From positions 1-41,483 of the IMG/VR virus record IMGVR_UViG_3300042325_000659: a stretch of 41,483 nucleotides of DNA; one strand, 5' to 3'. The notes beneath the pieces are model-generated. The model saw only the letters and a program-made list of their open reading frames with translations. It did not search any database and was not told where the DNA came from. The translations under genes and the position numbers were made by a program. Source of the stretch: a virus. Shown here in pieces: positions 33,388-41,001 of this stretch (position 1 is its first letter; the number at the start of each line of letters is the position of its first letter).

Positions 33388-33762
33388 TTATTTCATGGAA
33401 ACAGCTTGAGGATTTGAGTTTTTGAATGCCGTTGATTCATTCTTCCACCCAAATTGTTCTAATGCAGTATGATATCCACTTGTCCATGAACCATCTGCGT
33501 AAAGCTTTGCACAAGCCTCCCAACCATCACGATATGAACCAGATCCAGTTGGTGAACCAGCCCTTAAAATAGCATCTCTATAGCCATTTTCATAAGTTGG
33601 TTTGCCTCTTTCTGCATAAATTTCATCTTTCAACAGCCTGTTTTCAGCAGCAAAAAGTTCTTTAACTGTTATATTTTTATTAGTTTCTACCACATACATA
33701 TGGCTAACATAAATTGAATATCCTAAAAAAACTAACGCAATAGAACCAAAAAACTTGCTCAT
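33388..33762 (-). CDS. Possible separate 124-residue membrane protein (internal start)
   Basis: In frame with, and nested in, the HNH ORF. The ATG at 33762 is preceded by GGAGG at a 7-nt spacing, the strongest start signal in this ORF. The product has one N-terminal membrane helix (FFGSIALVFLGYSIYV) and repeated YxDG-like turns (SYRDGWEACAKLYADGSW). It could be the original gene, to which an HNH reading frame became joined. Expression from the internal start is an inference. Confidence 0.55.
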   Translation of the reverse strand: MSKFFGSIALVFLGYSIYVSHMYVVETNKNITVKELFAAENRLLKDEIYAERGKPTYENGYRDAILRAGSPTGSGSYRDGWEACAKLYADGSWTSGYHTALEQFGWKNESTAFKNSNPQAVSMK

Positions 33763-34104
33763 AATAGTCCTCCATAAAGAAATAGGTCTTTGAAAAGTCT
33801 TAACTCTAAATTGTTTTACTCTTTTGTAATGCTCTTGGCAATCCCTAATTACTTCTGGATTGTAATTTTTATAGTTGTGCAAGTGCCCAAAAACAAAATG
33901 ACAATGTTTGCAAAGAGTACATAAGTTGTTTCTACATAACTCTTTAGATGAATCAACACTAACTGGTATTATATGATGAACTTGAACCTCTTTTTTTGTG
34001 CCACAACCTATACATGATGGATTATCTTCAATGTGTTGACAACGAAGAGTCCACCATTTACCAGAACGATCAGAACCAAAAAAACCAAAAAAATACTTAA
34101 ACAT
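33388..34104 (-). CDS. HNH endonuclease domain fused to a membrane protein
   Basis: 238 residues from the ATG at 34104 (AAGGA upstream). Residues 1-114 are an HNH domain: CIGCGTKKEVQVHHIIPVSV, then NNLCTLCKHCHFVFGHLHN, with paired Cys and the His-His-Ile core. Residues 115-238 begin at an internal ATG (33762) that has its own GGAGG 7 nt upstream; this part has a membrane segment (SIALVFLGYSIYV) and a Gly/Tyr-rich tail. The internal start suggests that the second part is also made alone as a 124-residue protein. Confidence 0.78.
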   Translation of the reverse strand: MFKYFFGFFGSDRSGKWWTLRCQHIEDNPSCIGCGTKKEVQVHHIIPVSVDSSKELCRNNLCTLCKHCHFVFGHLHNYKNYNPEVIRDCQEHYKRVKQFRVKTFQRPISLWRTIMSKFFGSIALVFLGYSIYVSHMYVVETNKNITVKELFAAENRLLKDEIYAERGKPTYENGYRDAILRAGSPTGSGSYRDGWEACAKLYADGSWTSGYHTALEQFGWKNESTAFKNSNPQAVSMK

Positions 34105-34708
34105 TAATGTCCTTGCTGTATTCAAAATTATAAAAATCTTTTTCTGCCCATTCAATTGTCATTTCAATTGTTTTTTTATTGTGCTCTTCTTTCCAATGTT
34201 TTGTCGATCCTAATTTCTCATTTATTATTGGAACATTAAAATCTATAGAGTGAATATTCAGCATTTTTAAATCACTTTGCAGGTTTTCCTGTTTTATAAA
34301 TGAACGATACTTAGACACCCATTCTGTTATCGTATAATGGAAAAAACCATCGTTAGAAAGTTTTTTATTTAAAACAAGACCTATAAATTCTTCAAGAGTT
34401 TTTTCTTTTAACAAAAATTCATTTTCGTAATTCTGTCCGTACTTCCAATGATTGTAAAGAGAAACTATTCTAGAAAAAGGATTTCTTACACTTATAAAAA
34501 CATTATAGTCATCATATTCAGAACTTAATTTGTCAGGAGGCCAAGGGGTGTGTTGACCATTTATTTCTATGCCTTCAAAATTAACATTTAAATCTTGAAT
34601 AAAAGCATTGTTGTTATACTTTCCATCCGTTAAAACATATGATATGGCTGTACTACCAGTCTTTGGTGGTCCTATGTAAAGCCATTTCTTTTTTTTGTTA
34701 AGTATCAT
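34097..34708 (-). CDS. Sulfotransferase family protein
   Basis: 203 residues. The 5'-phosphosulfate loop is PPKTGST at 14-20; the 3'-phosphate binding strand and helix read FISVRNPFSRIVSLY, with R75 and S79 at the expected positions. These are the two PAPS-binding motifs of sulfotransferases. Likely sulfates a glycan made by the neighbouring glycosyltransferases. Overlaps the HNH fusion gene by 8 nt. Confidence 0.88.
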   Translation of the reverse strand: MILNKKKKWLYIGPPKTGSTAISYVLTDGKYNNNAFIQDLNVNFEGIEINGQHTPWPPDKLSSEYDDYNVFISVRNPFSRIVSLYNHWKYGQNYENEFLLKEKTLEEFIGLVLNKKLSNDGFFHYTITEWVSKYRSFIKQENLQSDLKMLNIHSIDFNVPIINEKLGSTKHWKEEHNKKTIEMTIEWAEKDFYNFEYSKDINV

Positions 34709-35738
34709 TACATTCTTTTATTTTTGAAAATATGTAATCTTCCCAATTTTTAATCATTGTTTTGTGTGTGTAATTACTTTCTACAATAGATTTAGCTAAA
34801 ACGACCATTTCAGATTTTCTTCCTTGCTTGTAAGCTTCTTTTATTTTATTTGAAAATTCAACTGCTGTTGGTCTTACCTTGGTTGATAAACACAATTCAC
34901 CATGTAAATTCATTAACTCTAAATAAGAGTTATATTGAGTCGTTACAATTGGAACACCACAAAACCAAGACTCTAATAGTACTAACGGCATACCTTCTAC
35001 ATCTGAAGGAAGGACAATTACATCTGCACCAGCATAGTAATCTCCAATGTTTTTTGTTTTTTTAATTAATTGAATATTTTGTTTTTTTATCAATTGAAAA
35101 TCTTTTTTTAAAGAACCAGTATCAACAAATAAAAATTTCCAACTTTCATCAAATAATTCTGAGCACTGAAGAAGAATTTTTGGATTTTTTTCTTCTGATA
35201 ATCTACTTAAAAACAAAACAACTTTATTATCTTCACAACCCCATTCTTTTCTTTGTTTCACTCTTCCTTTTAATTCTTCAAGTCTATTTATATCTATTCC
35301 ATTGTATATTACAGTTGCATTATTTTCACTAAATGCTGAAGCAGCAACTTTACTTACACCAACATGATATTTTGAATTTTTGCATGTTTGATTTATTAAT
35401 AACTTATGATCTTTCCAAGATGGATCACTATGTGAAACATCTATGGTTGGACATTTTAAACTATTTTTTAAGTTTATATTTAAATTAAAACACCAAGATA
35501 TAACTGCATCAGCATCACTCAAAAAATTTATAATTTTTTCTGGATTTGAATAAAAGTTAGACAAAATTTTTGTTGTTTTTGGAACTTCTTCTAATAAAAT
35601 TGAATCGCTTTGACCACTTAAATTTAAAATTAAATAAGGGTCTAGTCTCTTGAAGAATTTTGCAAGAGTTACTATCCATCTTTCAGCACCACCCATGCCT
35701 AATGACGGTGTTATAAGTGCAACCTTTGGTTTACTCAT
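34698..35738 (-). CDS. GT4-type glycosyltransferase
   Basis: 346 residues. N-terminus VALITPSLGMGGAERWIVTLAK is the hallmark GT4 glycine-rich start, with the GGAE motif. C-domain VVLFLSRLSEEKNPKILLQ and donor loop VLPSDVEGMPLVLLESWFCGVPIV, with E-x7-E, are complete. Overlaps the sulfotransferase by 11 nt, consistent with a glycan-decoration unit. Confidence 0.93.
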   Translation of the reverse strand: MSKPKVALITPSLGMGGAERWIVTLAKFFKRLDPYLILNLSGQSDSILLEEVPKTTKILSNFYSNPEKIINFLSDADAVISWCFNLNINLKNSLKCPTIDVSHSDPSWKDHKLLINQTCKNSKYHVGVSKVAASAFSENNATVIYNGIDINRLEELKGRVKQRKEWGCEDNKVVLFLSRLSEEKNPKILLQCSELFDESWKFLFVDTGSLKKDFQLIKKQNIQLIKKTKNIGDYYAGADVIVLPSDVEGMPLVLLESWFCGVPIVTTQYNSYLELMNLHGELCLSTKVRPTAVEFSNKIKEAYKQGRKSEMVVLAKSIVESNYTHKTMIKNWEDYIFSKIKECNDT

Positions 35739-35910
35739 TTATCTCTATTTTTTTTTCGTAAAAGTAATTTTTACCCATTTCATTTTTTTTATTATCCATT
35801 TTTTCTTTGCACTTCTTACAGATTCTATTTGTTGCTGGATCACAACTTAGAAATTGTTTATTGCACCAACCTAAACAATTCACAAGTATTTTATTTTTTG
35901 TTTTCTTCAT
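35731..35910 (-). CDS. Small zinc-finger protein
   Basis: 59 residues from the ATG at 35910, which has AAGGAGG 6 nt upstream. VNCLGWCNKQFLSCDPATNR then ICKKCKEK gives two Cys pairs around a loop, a compact zinc-finger pattern common in short phage proteins. The C-terminal half is charged. Role unknown. Confidence 0.8.
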   Translation of the reverse strand: MKKTKNKILVNCLGWCNKQFLSCDPATNRICKKCKEKMDNKKNEMGKNYFYEKKIEINE

Positions 35911-36394
35911 AAAAAACCTCCTTCGTAAACTTAATCGCATCATCATCTATTCCAAAGTAATTCTTTTCTAAATTGGCTATAAAGTCATTTTTTTTAAAAA
36001 ATTTAATTGTATTAACATCATCTTCTTTACAATAAAAAACAATTTTATTTCTGTATTTTTTGTTGTATATAAAATCTAAAAAATCTTTACCAAAACCCGA
36101 TCTTCTAAAATCTTTGTCTATACATATTCTTTCAATTAGTAATTCGTTTTCTTTAACCTCAAAAAGTAAAAATCCAATAATTATTGAACCTTCACTTATT
36201 GTGTAAGTATATGTGTTCTTTTTTTTAACAAAATCAACAAAATCAGATGAGTTCCAAGCTTTTTTTGAAACCATTTCTCCAAAATCTGGATCTTCTATAG
36301 TGCAATTTTTCTTTTCTATTTCTACTATAGATCTTAGGTTCTTTTTTAAAAGAAGTTTTATTTCACTTGAAATTTGTTTTTTCTTTTTAGCCAT
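35891..36394 (-). CDS. GNAT-family N-acetyltransferase
   Basis: 167 residues from the ATG at 36394 (GAGG 7 nt upstream); upstream sequence in the same frame lacks a good start. GNAT motif A is LIERICIDKDFRRSGFGKDFLDFI, with the acetyl-CoA-binding R-R-S-G-F-G loop, then IVFYCKEDDVNTIKFFKKNDF as motif B. RimI-like in length. The acceptor is unknown. Overlaps the zinc-finger gene by 20 nt. Confidence 0.88.
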   Translation of the reverse strand: MAKKKKQISSEIKLLLKKNLRSIVEIEKKNCTIEDPDFGEMVSKKAWNSSDFVDFVKKKNTYTYTISEGSIIIGFLLFEVKENELLIERICIDKDFRRSGFGKDFLDFIYNKKYRNKIVFYCKEDDVNTIKFFKKNDFIANLEKNYFGIDDDAIKFTKEVFYEENKK

Positions 36395-36417
36395 TATAAA
36401 CCTCAAGGAAAATAACT

Positions 36418-36702
36418 TTGAAAAATAGAATAGTCTATGCTTGTAAAAAGTTAACAAAAAAACTTTCAAATTCAACCACAATACTCAATTCTATCTCAAA
36501 AAATAATATTTATTCAAATGAAACTTTTGATTTACTGTTAAAAATAATAAGAAAATGTTATTCAACTGGGATTATATCAGAATCAGAATTTATTTCATTG
36601 TTATCAATACTTGGTAAAAATGCAGATGATTTTAATTCTAAAGGATTTATTGAAAAAAGTGTTGTTTGGTTTTTTGCTGATATAGCAGCAGACTTGTTAT
36701 AG
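36418..36702 (+). CDS. Unknown small + strand protein
   Basis: 94 residues from a TTG start with AAGGA about 8 nt upstream, divergent from the GNAT gene. Helical (TFDLLLKIIRKCYSTGII, SEFISLLSILGKNADDF), ending WFFADIAADLL. No family recognised. It ends 6 nt before the candidate structured RNA on the same strand. The TTG start and short length leave it uncertain. Confidence 0.5.
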   Translation: MKNRIVYACKKLTKKLSNSTTILNSISKNNIYSNETFDLLLKIIRKCYSTGIISESEFISLLSILGKNADDFNSKGFIEKSVVWFFADIAADLL

Positions 36703-36708
36703 TCAATA

Positions 36709-37014
36709 GGCCACTTCTTCTCCCTGATAGTACTACTACCAGCAAGTTCCTAGAACAAGCAGTTTGTTATAAAATTTTGACCAAACAGGACATTAGAAAG
36801 AAGGTACTTGTAAAGTATCAGGTCTAGTATGAGAAGTGGTCACTCAAATTCTAGTATAATAATCTTTCTAAACTATTTCGTGCCACCCTGTTGAGAGTTT
36901 GGCTACTCTCTGGCAATCCTTGGGGTTATCCCCTGGTGATGTGATTCATTTCGGTATAAAAACTGCGGAAGAACCGTATGCTTGAATTGTTAACGCAGTT
37001 GCTTTTAATCACAT
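36709..37014 (+). ncRNA. Candidate structured non-coding RNA, family unknown
   Basis: About 300 nt with no convincing ORF, rich in inverted repeats. Long-range helix 36709-36719 with 36831-36841: 11 continuous pairs, two of them G-U that would be mismatches on the minus strand, so + is the favoured strand. Inside it: 36723-36729 with 36816-36822. Downstream: 36882-36885 with 36911-36914 enclosing a 6-bp hairpin (36893-36898/36905-36910); GGGG-TTAT-CCCC at 36922-36933; 8 bp 36939-36946 with 37007-37014, enclosing 7 bp 36961-36967 with 36994-37000. CGGT at 36952-36955 could pair with ACCG at 36973-36976. The 3' end overlaps the stop of the opposing gene. No match to tmRNA, RNase P or intron core sequences. 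Confidence 0.6.
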
Positions 37015-37280
37015 GCTCTTTTATAACTTTCAACATTTTCCTTACACAGAAGAAATATATACTTAGAGCAACCGTCTTTCAACCTAAAGTGTTTTATTTT
37101 CTTTTTATTTCCTATCGGTCTTTTATCACAACTTAAAAAAACCTCTTGCAAAATAATAAGTGCCTCTTTATTTGATGAAGCACATAGTGCAATACAACAA
37201 CTTCCATTCTTATCTATAGAAGCTTTATTTTTTTTATTTTTTCCTTCTACTCTTATCCATATTTCATAAAGATATCTCAT
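37005..37280 (-). CDS. Unknown protein
   Basis: 91 residues. Basic: RYLYEIWIRVEGKNKKNKAS, then GSCCIALCASSNKEALIILQ and FRLKDGCSKYIFLL, a strand-helix-strand pattern with several Cys. GGGG lies 4 nt before the ATG. A minus-strand promoter candidate (TTGTTT, 16 nt, TATAAT) lies upstream. No family recognised. Confidence 0.62.
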   Translation of the reverse strand: MRYLYEIWIRVEGKNKKNKASIDKNGSCCIALCASSNKEALIILQEVFLSCDKRPIGNKKKIKHFRLKDGCSKYIFLLCKENVESYKRACD

Positions 37281-37322
37281 AAAACCCCAATAATTAAAGA
37301 TTTTATTTTAAATAAGGTGTTT

Positions 37323-37350
37323 ATTATAATAGCAAACTATATTTAAACAA
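37323..37350 (-). promoter_or_regulatory. Candidate promoter for the 37280 gene
   Basis: On the minus strand: TTGTTT at 37345-37350 and TATAAT at 37323-37328 with 16 nt between. Sits in an 81-nt divergent intergenic gap. Confidence 0.45.
37325..37330 (+). promoter_or_regulatory. Candidate -10 box for the + strand operon
   Basis: TATAAT on the + strand, 32 nt before the cytidylyltransferase ATG. It overlaps the minus-strand TATAAT because the core is palindromic. No good -35 hexamer is seen at the usual distance. Confidence 0.4.
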
Positions 37351-37361
37351 GAAGTAAAACC

Positions 37362-37790
37362 ATGAAAATATATACTGGTGGAACTTTTGATTTATTCCAT
37401 TCTGGTCATGCAAATTTTTTGAAAATATGCAAAGAGATATCTGGAAATAATGGCTTAGTTTTTGTTTCACTAAACACAGATTCATTTATAAAGTCATACA
37501 AAGGAATCAGTCCAACTTGCTCATATGAAGAAAGAAAAAGCGTCTTACTTTCTTGCAAATATGTTGATTTTGTAATACCAAATATTGGAAATGAAGATTC
37601 AAAAATTGCAATACTTCAAGTTAATCCAAACATCATTATAGTTGGTTCTGATTGGGCAAAAAAAGACTATTATAAACAAATGGGTTTTACACAAGATTGG
37701 CTAGATTATAACAACATATATATGATGTATGTTCCATACACAAAAACAATATCAACAACTGAAATTAAAAAAAGGTTGATAAATGAATGA
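37362..37790 (+). CDS. Cytidylyltransferase-like nucleotidyltransferase
   Basis: 142 residues. YTGGTFDLFHSGH, with the HxGH nucleotide-binding motif at 13-16, and ISTTEIKKRL at 130-139 are the signatures of TagD-, GCT- and RfaE-like cytidylyltransferases. The length matches the single-domain forms. It activates a phosphorylated alcohol or sugar with CTP. First gene of a + strand glycan operon and overlaps the next gene by 8 nt; it likely supplies a CDP-linked donor. Confidence 0.9.
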   Translation: MKIYTGGTFDLFHSGHANFLKICKEISGNNGLVFVSLNTDSFIKSYKGISPTCSYEERKSVLLSCKYVDFVIPNIGNEDSKIAILQVNPNIIIVGSDWAKKDYYKQMGFTQDWLDYNNIYMMYVPYTKTISTTEIKKRLINE

Positions 37791-38418
37791 TATACTTTAT
37801 GTAATACCATGCAAAATAATTACATTGAATCATTTAGATCATTTAAAAAAATGTGTAAAAAGCATATCTGACCTTATGGAGAATGATGACAAAATTTTAA
37901 TTGTTGATTCTGATAGCAAAATAAAAAATCATTTTAATATTTCTTCTGAAAAAATAATTGTGGCAGATATTAAAAATAAAAATTATGAAGCTGGTGCATT
38001 GTTATATGCGTATAAAAATTTTGATTACAAAAGATTTTTACTTATTCATGACTCTTGCGAATTAAAAGAAAGCATAAAAAAATTAGATGGCAATATATAT
38101 GTTTATAATTATGTTTATGATTGGTTTGGATGCGAAGACATTCATGTTGAATCAACAATAAAATATTTAGATAAAACAAAATGGCTTAAAATACCAGAAG
38201 AATTTATAACAATTGTTGGATCTATATTTTTTGCAAAAAAAACAATTCTAGACATTATTTATAAAAACGGAATAGAAAATTTATTGCCACAAAACAAAAT
38301 AGATTCTTGTGCTTTTGAAAGAATTTTTGGAATAATCTTAACAAAAGAAGGTTATAAAGATGAAATTGTAAACAACAATAAACTTCCAATTTTTAAAAAC
38401 TTTTTAGAGAGAACCTAA
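37783..38418 (+). CDS. Probable GT-A-type glycosyltransferase
   Basis: 211 residues. N-terminal ILYVIPCKIITLNHLDHLKKC, then ILIVDSDSKIKNHF and RFLLIHDSCELKES read like a nucleotide-sugar Rossmann fold with a DxD-like acidic site, but without a textbook GT2 motif. The rest has WFGCEDIHVESTIKYL and a C-terminal FERIFGIIL. Position in the operon supports a transferase role. Confidence 0.65.
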   Translation: MNDILYVIPCKIITLNHLDHLKKCVKSISDLMENDDKILIVDSDSKIKNHFNISSEKIIVADIKNKNYEAGALLYAYKNFDYKRFLLIHDSCELKESIKKLDGNIYVYNYVYDWFGCEDIHVESTIKYLDKTKWLKIPEEFITIVGSIFFAKKTILDIIYKNGIENLLPQNKIDSCAFERIFGIILTKEGYKDEIVNNNKLPIFKNFLERT

Positions 38419-38424
38419 TTAAAA

Positions 38425-39003
38425 ATGATAAAGTTTTCAATAATAATCCCAACATATAAAAGAACTCCCTTGCTTAATCGTGCAATGACCAGTGTTATAA
38501 ATCAAGATTATGATAACTATGAAGTCCTTGTTTGTTCTGATGGCTATAGTCAGGATGATCAATGTTGTGTGTTAAATATGAACGATAGTCGTTTTACTTA
38601 CAACTTTACAGAAAAACCAAAAGGTCAAAATTATGGAAATGTTCAAAGAAATGCAATGATTTTAAAATGCACTGGAGATTACACAATATGGTTAGACGAT
38701 GACAATGTTATTGAAGAAGACTATTTTTCATTTTCACATGATGAAATTTATAATAGAGACTACGGCATGTTAATATTTAAAATAGCTCACAATATTTTTA
38801 AAATTGTTCCTGAAAAAAATGAAATCAATATTGGAAATATAGATACATTAAATGCTATGGTTAAAACAGAAATAGCAAAAAAAATAAAATGGAGTTCATC
38901 ATATATGTCAGATTCTTATTTTATAAAAGATGTAGAAAAATATTGTTTAAAAAATAATTTAAAAATTGGATTTTTTGATAAGATTATAGGTAGACACAAT
39001 TAA
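38425..39003 (+). CDS. GT2-family glycosyltransferase
   Basis: 192 residues, a short GT2. FSIIIPTYKRTPLLNRAMTS, then VINQDYDNYEVLVCSDG is the nucleotide-binding N-terminus, and YTIWLDDDNVIEEDYF has the DxD metal site. It lacks a full acceptor domain and is truncated compared with typical GT2 proteins, though the frame ends normally. The donor is unknown. Confidence 0.9.
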   Translation: MIKFSIIIPTYKRTPLLNRAMTSVINQDYDNYEVLVCSDGYSQDDQCCVLNMNDSRFTYNFTEKPKGQNYGNVQRNAMILKCTGDYTIWLDDDNVIEEDYFSFSHDEIYNRDYGMLIFKIAHNIFKIVPEKNEINIGNIDTLNAMVKTEIAKKIKWSSSYMSDSYFIKDVEKYCLKNNLKIGFFDKIIGRHN

Positions 39004-39027
39004 AATTACACTTGTTTTTTTGGTGTA

Positions 39028-39035
39028 TATAAATA
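39028..39035 (+). promoter_or_regulatory. T4-type late promoter-like box (TATAAATA)
   Basis: Exact TATAAATA, followed by AAGGAG at 39038-39043 and an ATG at 39051. This octamer is the late promoter core of T4-like phages. The rest of the window shows no other T4-type genes, so use by a phage sigma factor is an inference. It lies in the 90-nt gap before the HAD gene. Confidence 0.5.
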
Positions 39036-39050
39036 TTAAGGAGATATTAT

Positions 39051-39092
39051 ATGAAAATTTCAAATTTTACAAACATGTTTACAATAAATTAA
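39051..39092 (+). CDS. 13-residue leader peptide
   Basis: ATG with AAGGAG 7 nt upstream; product MKISNFTNMFTIN. Its stop lies just before the HAD gene's ATG at 39094, which has no ribosome-binding site of its own, so reading this leader may be required to start the HAD gene. Confidence 0.5.
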   Translation: MKISNFTNMFTIN

Positions 39093-39093
39093 T

Positions 39094-39486
39094 ATGAGCA
39101 TAATAGAAGACATACAACTGTACCTATCTAATGCAAATGTAGTAATTGTCGATATTGACAACACTATTTTGCGTAATGGTATATACCCAATTAAAAAGAT
39201 GGTTGATTATGTTAATGAGTTATCAAAACAAAATAAAATCTATATAATAACAGGCAGACCAGAAAAAGACAGGAAAGACACAATAGAAGCACTTAAAAAA
39301 GCTGGAGTTAAATACAATCGATTAATGATGAATAACATTGGTAATAATCCAAAAGATCAAAATGAATCTAAGAAAAAACATGCTGAAAGCATTAAAGAAA
39401 AAGTTCTTTTCGCCATAGATGATAATCCAAAAATGCGTAACGAATACAATAAGGTTGGAATTAAAACCAAGTCACCAAAAAGGTAG
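39094..39486 (+). CDS. HAD-family phosphatase
   Basis: 130 residues. HAD motif I DIDNT (D20, D22), motif II TGR at 53-55, and motif IV AIDDN at 107-111 with a Lys in KKKH or nearby as motif III. A compact, cap-less form. It likely dephosphorylates a sugar or nucleotide in the glycan operon. Confidence 0.87.
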   Translation: MSIIEDIQLYLSNANVVIVDIDNTILRNGIYPIKKMVDYVNELSKQNKIYIITGRPEKDRKDTIEALKKAGVKYNRLMMNNIGNNPKDQNESKKKHAESIKEKVLFAIDDNPKMRNEYNKVGIKTKSPKR

Positions 39487-39491
39487 CAACA

Positions 39492-40055
39492 ATGAAAACA
39501 TTATCTGAAATTTATAGTTCAAAACATTTTTACACCGATAAAAACACGGTTCATTCTTATATTGATCAAATTTACTCTGAATTATTTCATGAAATACAAG
39601 AGTCTGCTAAAAATATTTTAGAGATAGGTATTGATCATGGTGGAAGTATATTATTGTGGAAAGATTATTTTTCGAATGCTACAATTTATGGAATAGATAT
39701 AAATAATAAAAATGATATTTTTAAAGAAAAAGAAAGATTGAAAATATTGCATAGAGATGCTTATGATGAAAAATTTATAAGCTCTATTCCAGAAAATATT
39801 TTTGATTTAATTATTGATGATGGTCCTCATACCTTAAAAAGCATGACTTCATTTTTAGATGGTTATCAAAGTAAATTAAATGAAAATGGAATTATTATAA
39901 TAGAAGATGTTCAAGAAATTTCTTGGATTGACACATTAATAGAACATGTTCATGAAGATTTAATTGATAACATTTATGTTCATGATCTTAGAGATATAAA
40001 AAATAGGGCTGATGATATATTATTTATTGTAGACAAAAGAAAAAAAAACAATTAG
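39492..40055 (+). CDS. SAM-dependent methyltransferase (cephalosporin-hydroxylase/O-methyltransferase type)
   Basis: 187 residues. Motif I LEIGIDHGGS at 43-52, then a strand ending YGIDIN at 66-71, and IIDDGPHT at 107-114, the metal- or acceptor-site loop of this macrocin/CmcI-like class. It likely methylates a sugar in the same operon. Its end overlaps the opposing gene's end by 4 nt, with no terminator-like structure between them. Confidence 0.88.
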   Translation: MKTLSEIYSSKHFYTDKNTVHSYIDQIYSELFHEIQESAKNILEIGIDHGGSILLWKDYFSNATIYGIDINNKNDIFKEKERLKILHRDAYDEKFISSIPENIFDLIIDDGPHTLKSMTSFLDGYQSKLNENGIIIIEDVQEISWIDTLIEHVHEDLIDNIYVHDLRDIKNRADDILFIVDKRKKNN

Positions 40056-40240
40056 GCAACAATGCTTGCTATATCAAATCGTTTGATTAAACTATCCACT
40101 CCAAACATATCCATATAAACATCTCTTATTTCTTCCATACAAACTCTATTGAACTTTACTCCAATGCTTTTTGACATTCTAATAGATGCCAATATCATTA
40201 TTCGTCTGGCTTTTTTTTGCCTATTTTTTTTAATTTTCAT
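40052..40240 (-). CDS. Small basic protein
   Basis: 62 residues from the ATG at 40240, which overlaps the previous stop as ATGA. Lys/Arg-rich N-terminus (KIKKNRQKKARRIMIL) and a helical C-terminus. No family recognised. Confidence 0.65.
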   Translation of the reverse strand: MKIKKNRQKKARRIMILASIRMSKSIGVKFNRVCMEEIRDVYMDMFGVDSLIKRFDIASIVA

Positions 40241-40707
40241 AATATCACATTGTACCAATTTGGAATCTCTCTTTTTTTCCATTTTGCTATATGGGATTTA
40301 AATTTTATATAATACATTTTATATGACTCTATTGGATCTTTTGACTTTATTTCTTCTGGCATAGCTTGAACAAATTCTGTCATCTCAATATTTGGTATTT
40401 TACATGCGAATGTCAAACATTCTTCTATAATTCTTTTACACTTATGTTCTTTTTCATATCTGTAAGAATACTCATCACAAAGATGTATCCCTAGTTCGCA
40501 CAACCAAATAAAATTTCCCATACTTTTCCCTGCCCAAAGTGTGCAAGGATGATTAACATGAGTTGATTTATAGGGTGTCATAATGCCATGACTATTAAGA
40601 ATAGTGCATAAAATTTGTGCTGTTTCTAAAGGCATTTTAACTATATGTTTGTCCATATGCCACTCAGCAGCTTGTTTTGGGTTTTTATCTAATACAAATA
40701 TATTCAT
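40237..40707 (-). CDS. Conserved phage protein, possibly nucleic-acid-acting
   Basis: 156 residues. MNIFVLDKNPKQAAEWHMDKH then IVKMPLETAQILCT, THVNHPCTLWAGKS, and IPNWYNV near the C-terminus belong to a phage family I have seen labelled as pyrimidine-dimer-glycosylase-like, but I cannot confirm that activity. His, Trp and Cys residues are conserved-looking. Second gene of a minus-strand operon with a good promoter upstream. Confidence 0.6.
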   Translation of the reverse strand: MNIFVLDKNPKQAAEWHMDKHIVKMPLETAQILCTILNSHGIMTPYKSTHVNHPCTLWAGKSMGNFIWLCELGIHLCDEYSYRYEKEHKCKRIIEECLTFACKIPNIEMTEFVQAMPEEIKSKDPIESYKMYYIKFKSHIAKWKKREIPNWYNVIL

Positions 40708-40716
40708 TTTTTTCCT

Positions 40717-40926
40717 TTAAAAACTTAAATTTATTTCTGTCATTTCAACAAACTCTAATGTTAAATCGTTATTGGATATAAACATTTTTGTTTTTTCTAA
40801 TATTAATTTTGAATGTTCTTCGTTATAACAATCAAAAATATAAGCATTACTTTTTATTTTTGTTAATCCAACTTCTGGTTCTCTGCAAAAATAATTACCA
40901 ACAAAATCTTTTATTATAGCTTTCAT
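40717..40926 (-). CDS. Unknown small protein
   Basis: 69 residues with AAGGAG upstream of the ATG. Strand-rich (KAIIKDFVGNYFC, NAYIFDCYNEEHSKLI). No family recognised. First gene of the 40926-40052 operon. Confidence 0.68.
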   Translation of the reverse strand: MKAIIKDFVGNYFCREPEVGLTKIKSNAYIFDCYNEEHSKLILEKTKMFISNNDLTLEFVEMTEINLSF

Positions 40927-40950
40927 CTTGATTAACTCCTTTAAAATTGT

Positions 40951-40978
40951 AATATATTACTATTCGTACATCTGTCAA
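40951..40978 (-). promoter_or_regulatory. Sigma70-type promoter for the 40926-40052 operon
   Basis: Minus strand: exact TTGACA at 40973-40978, 16-nt spacer, TATATT at 40951-40956, 25 nt from the start codon at 40926. This is the best consensus promoter in the window and suggests early transcription by host polymerase. Confidence 0.65.
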
Positions 40979-41001
40979 ATTATTTAATTGATTGGAGCAT
41001 T

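Noticed and set aside
36880-37000. Group II intron or tmRNA in the structured region
   Set aside because: A string AGAACCGTATGC recalls group II domain IV/V, but the matching 3' pairing strand is absent; no T-arm or acceptor-stem pattern for tmRNA.
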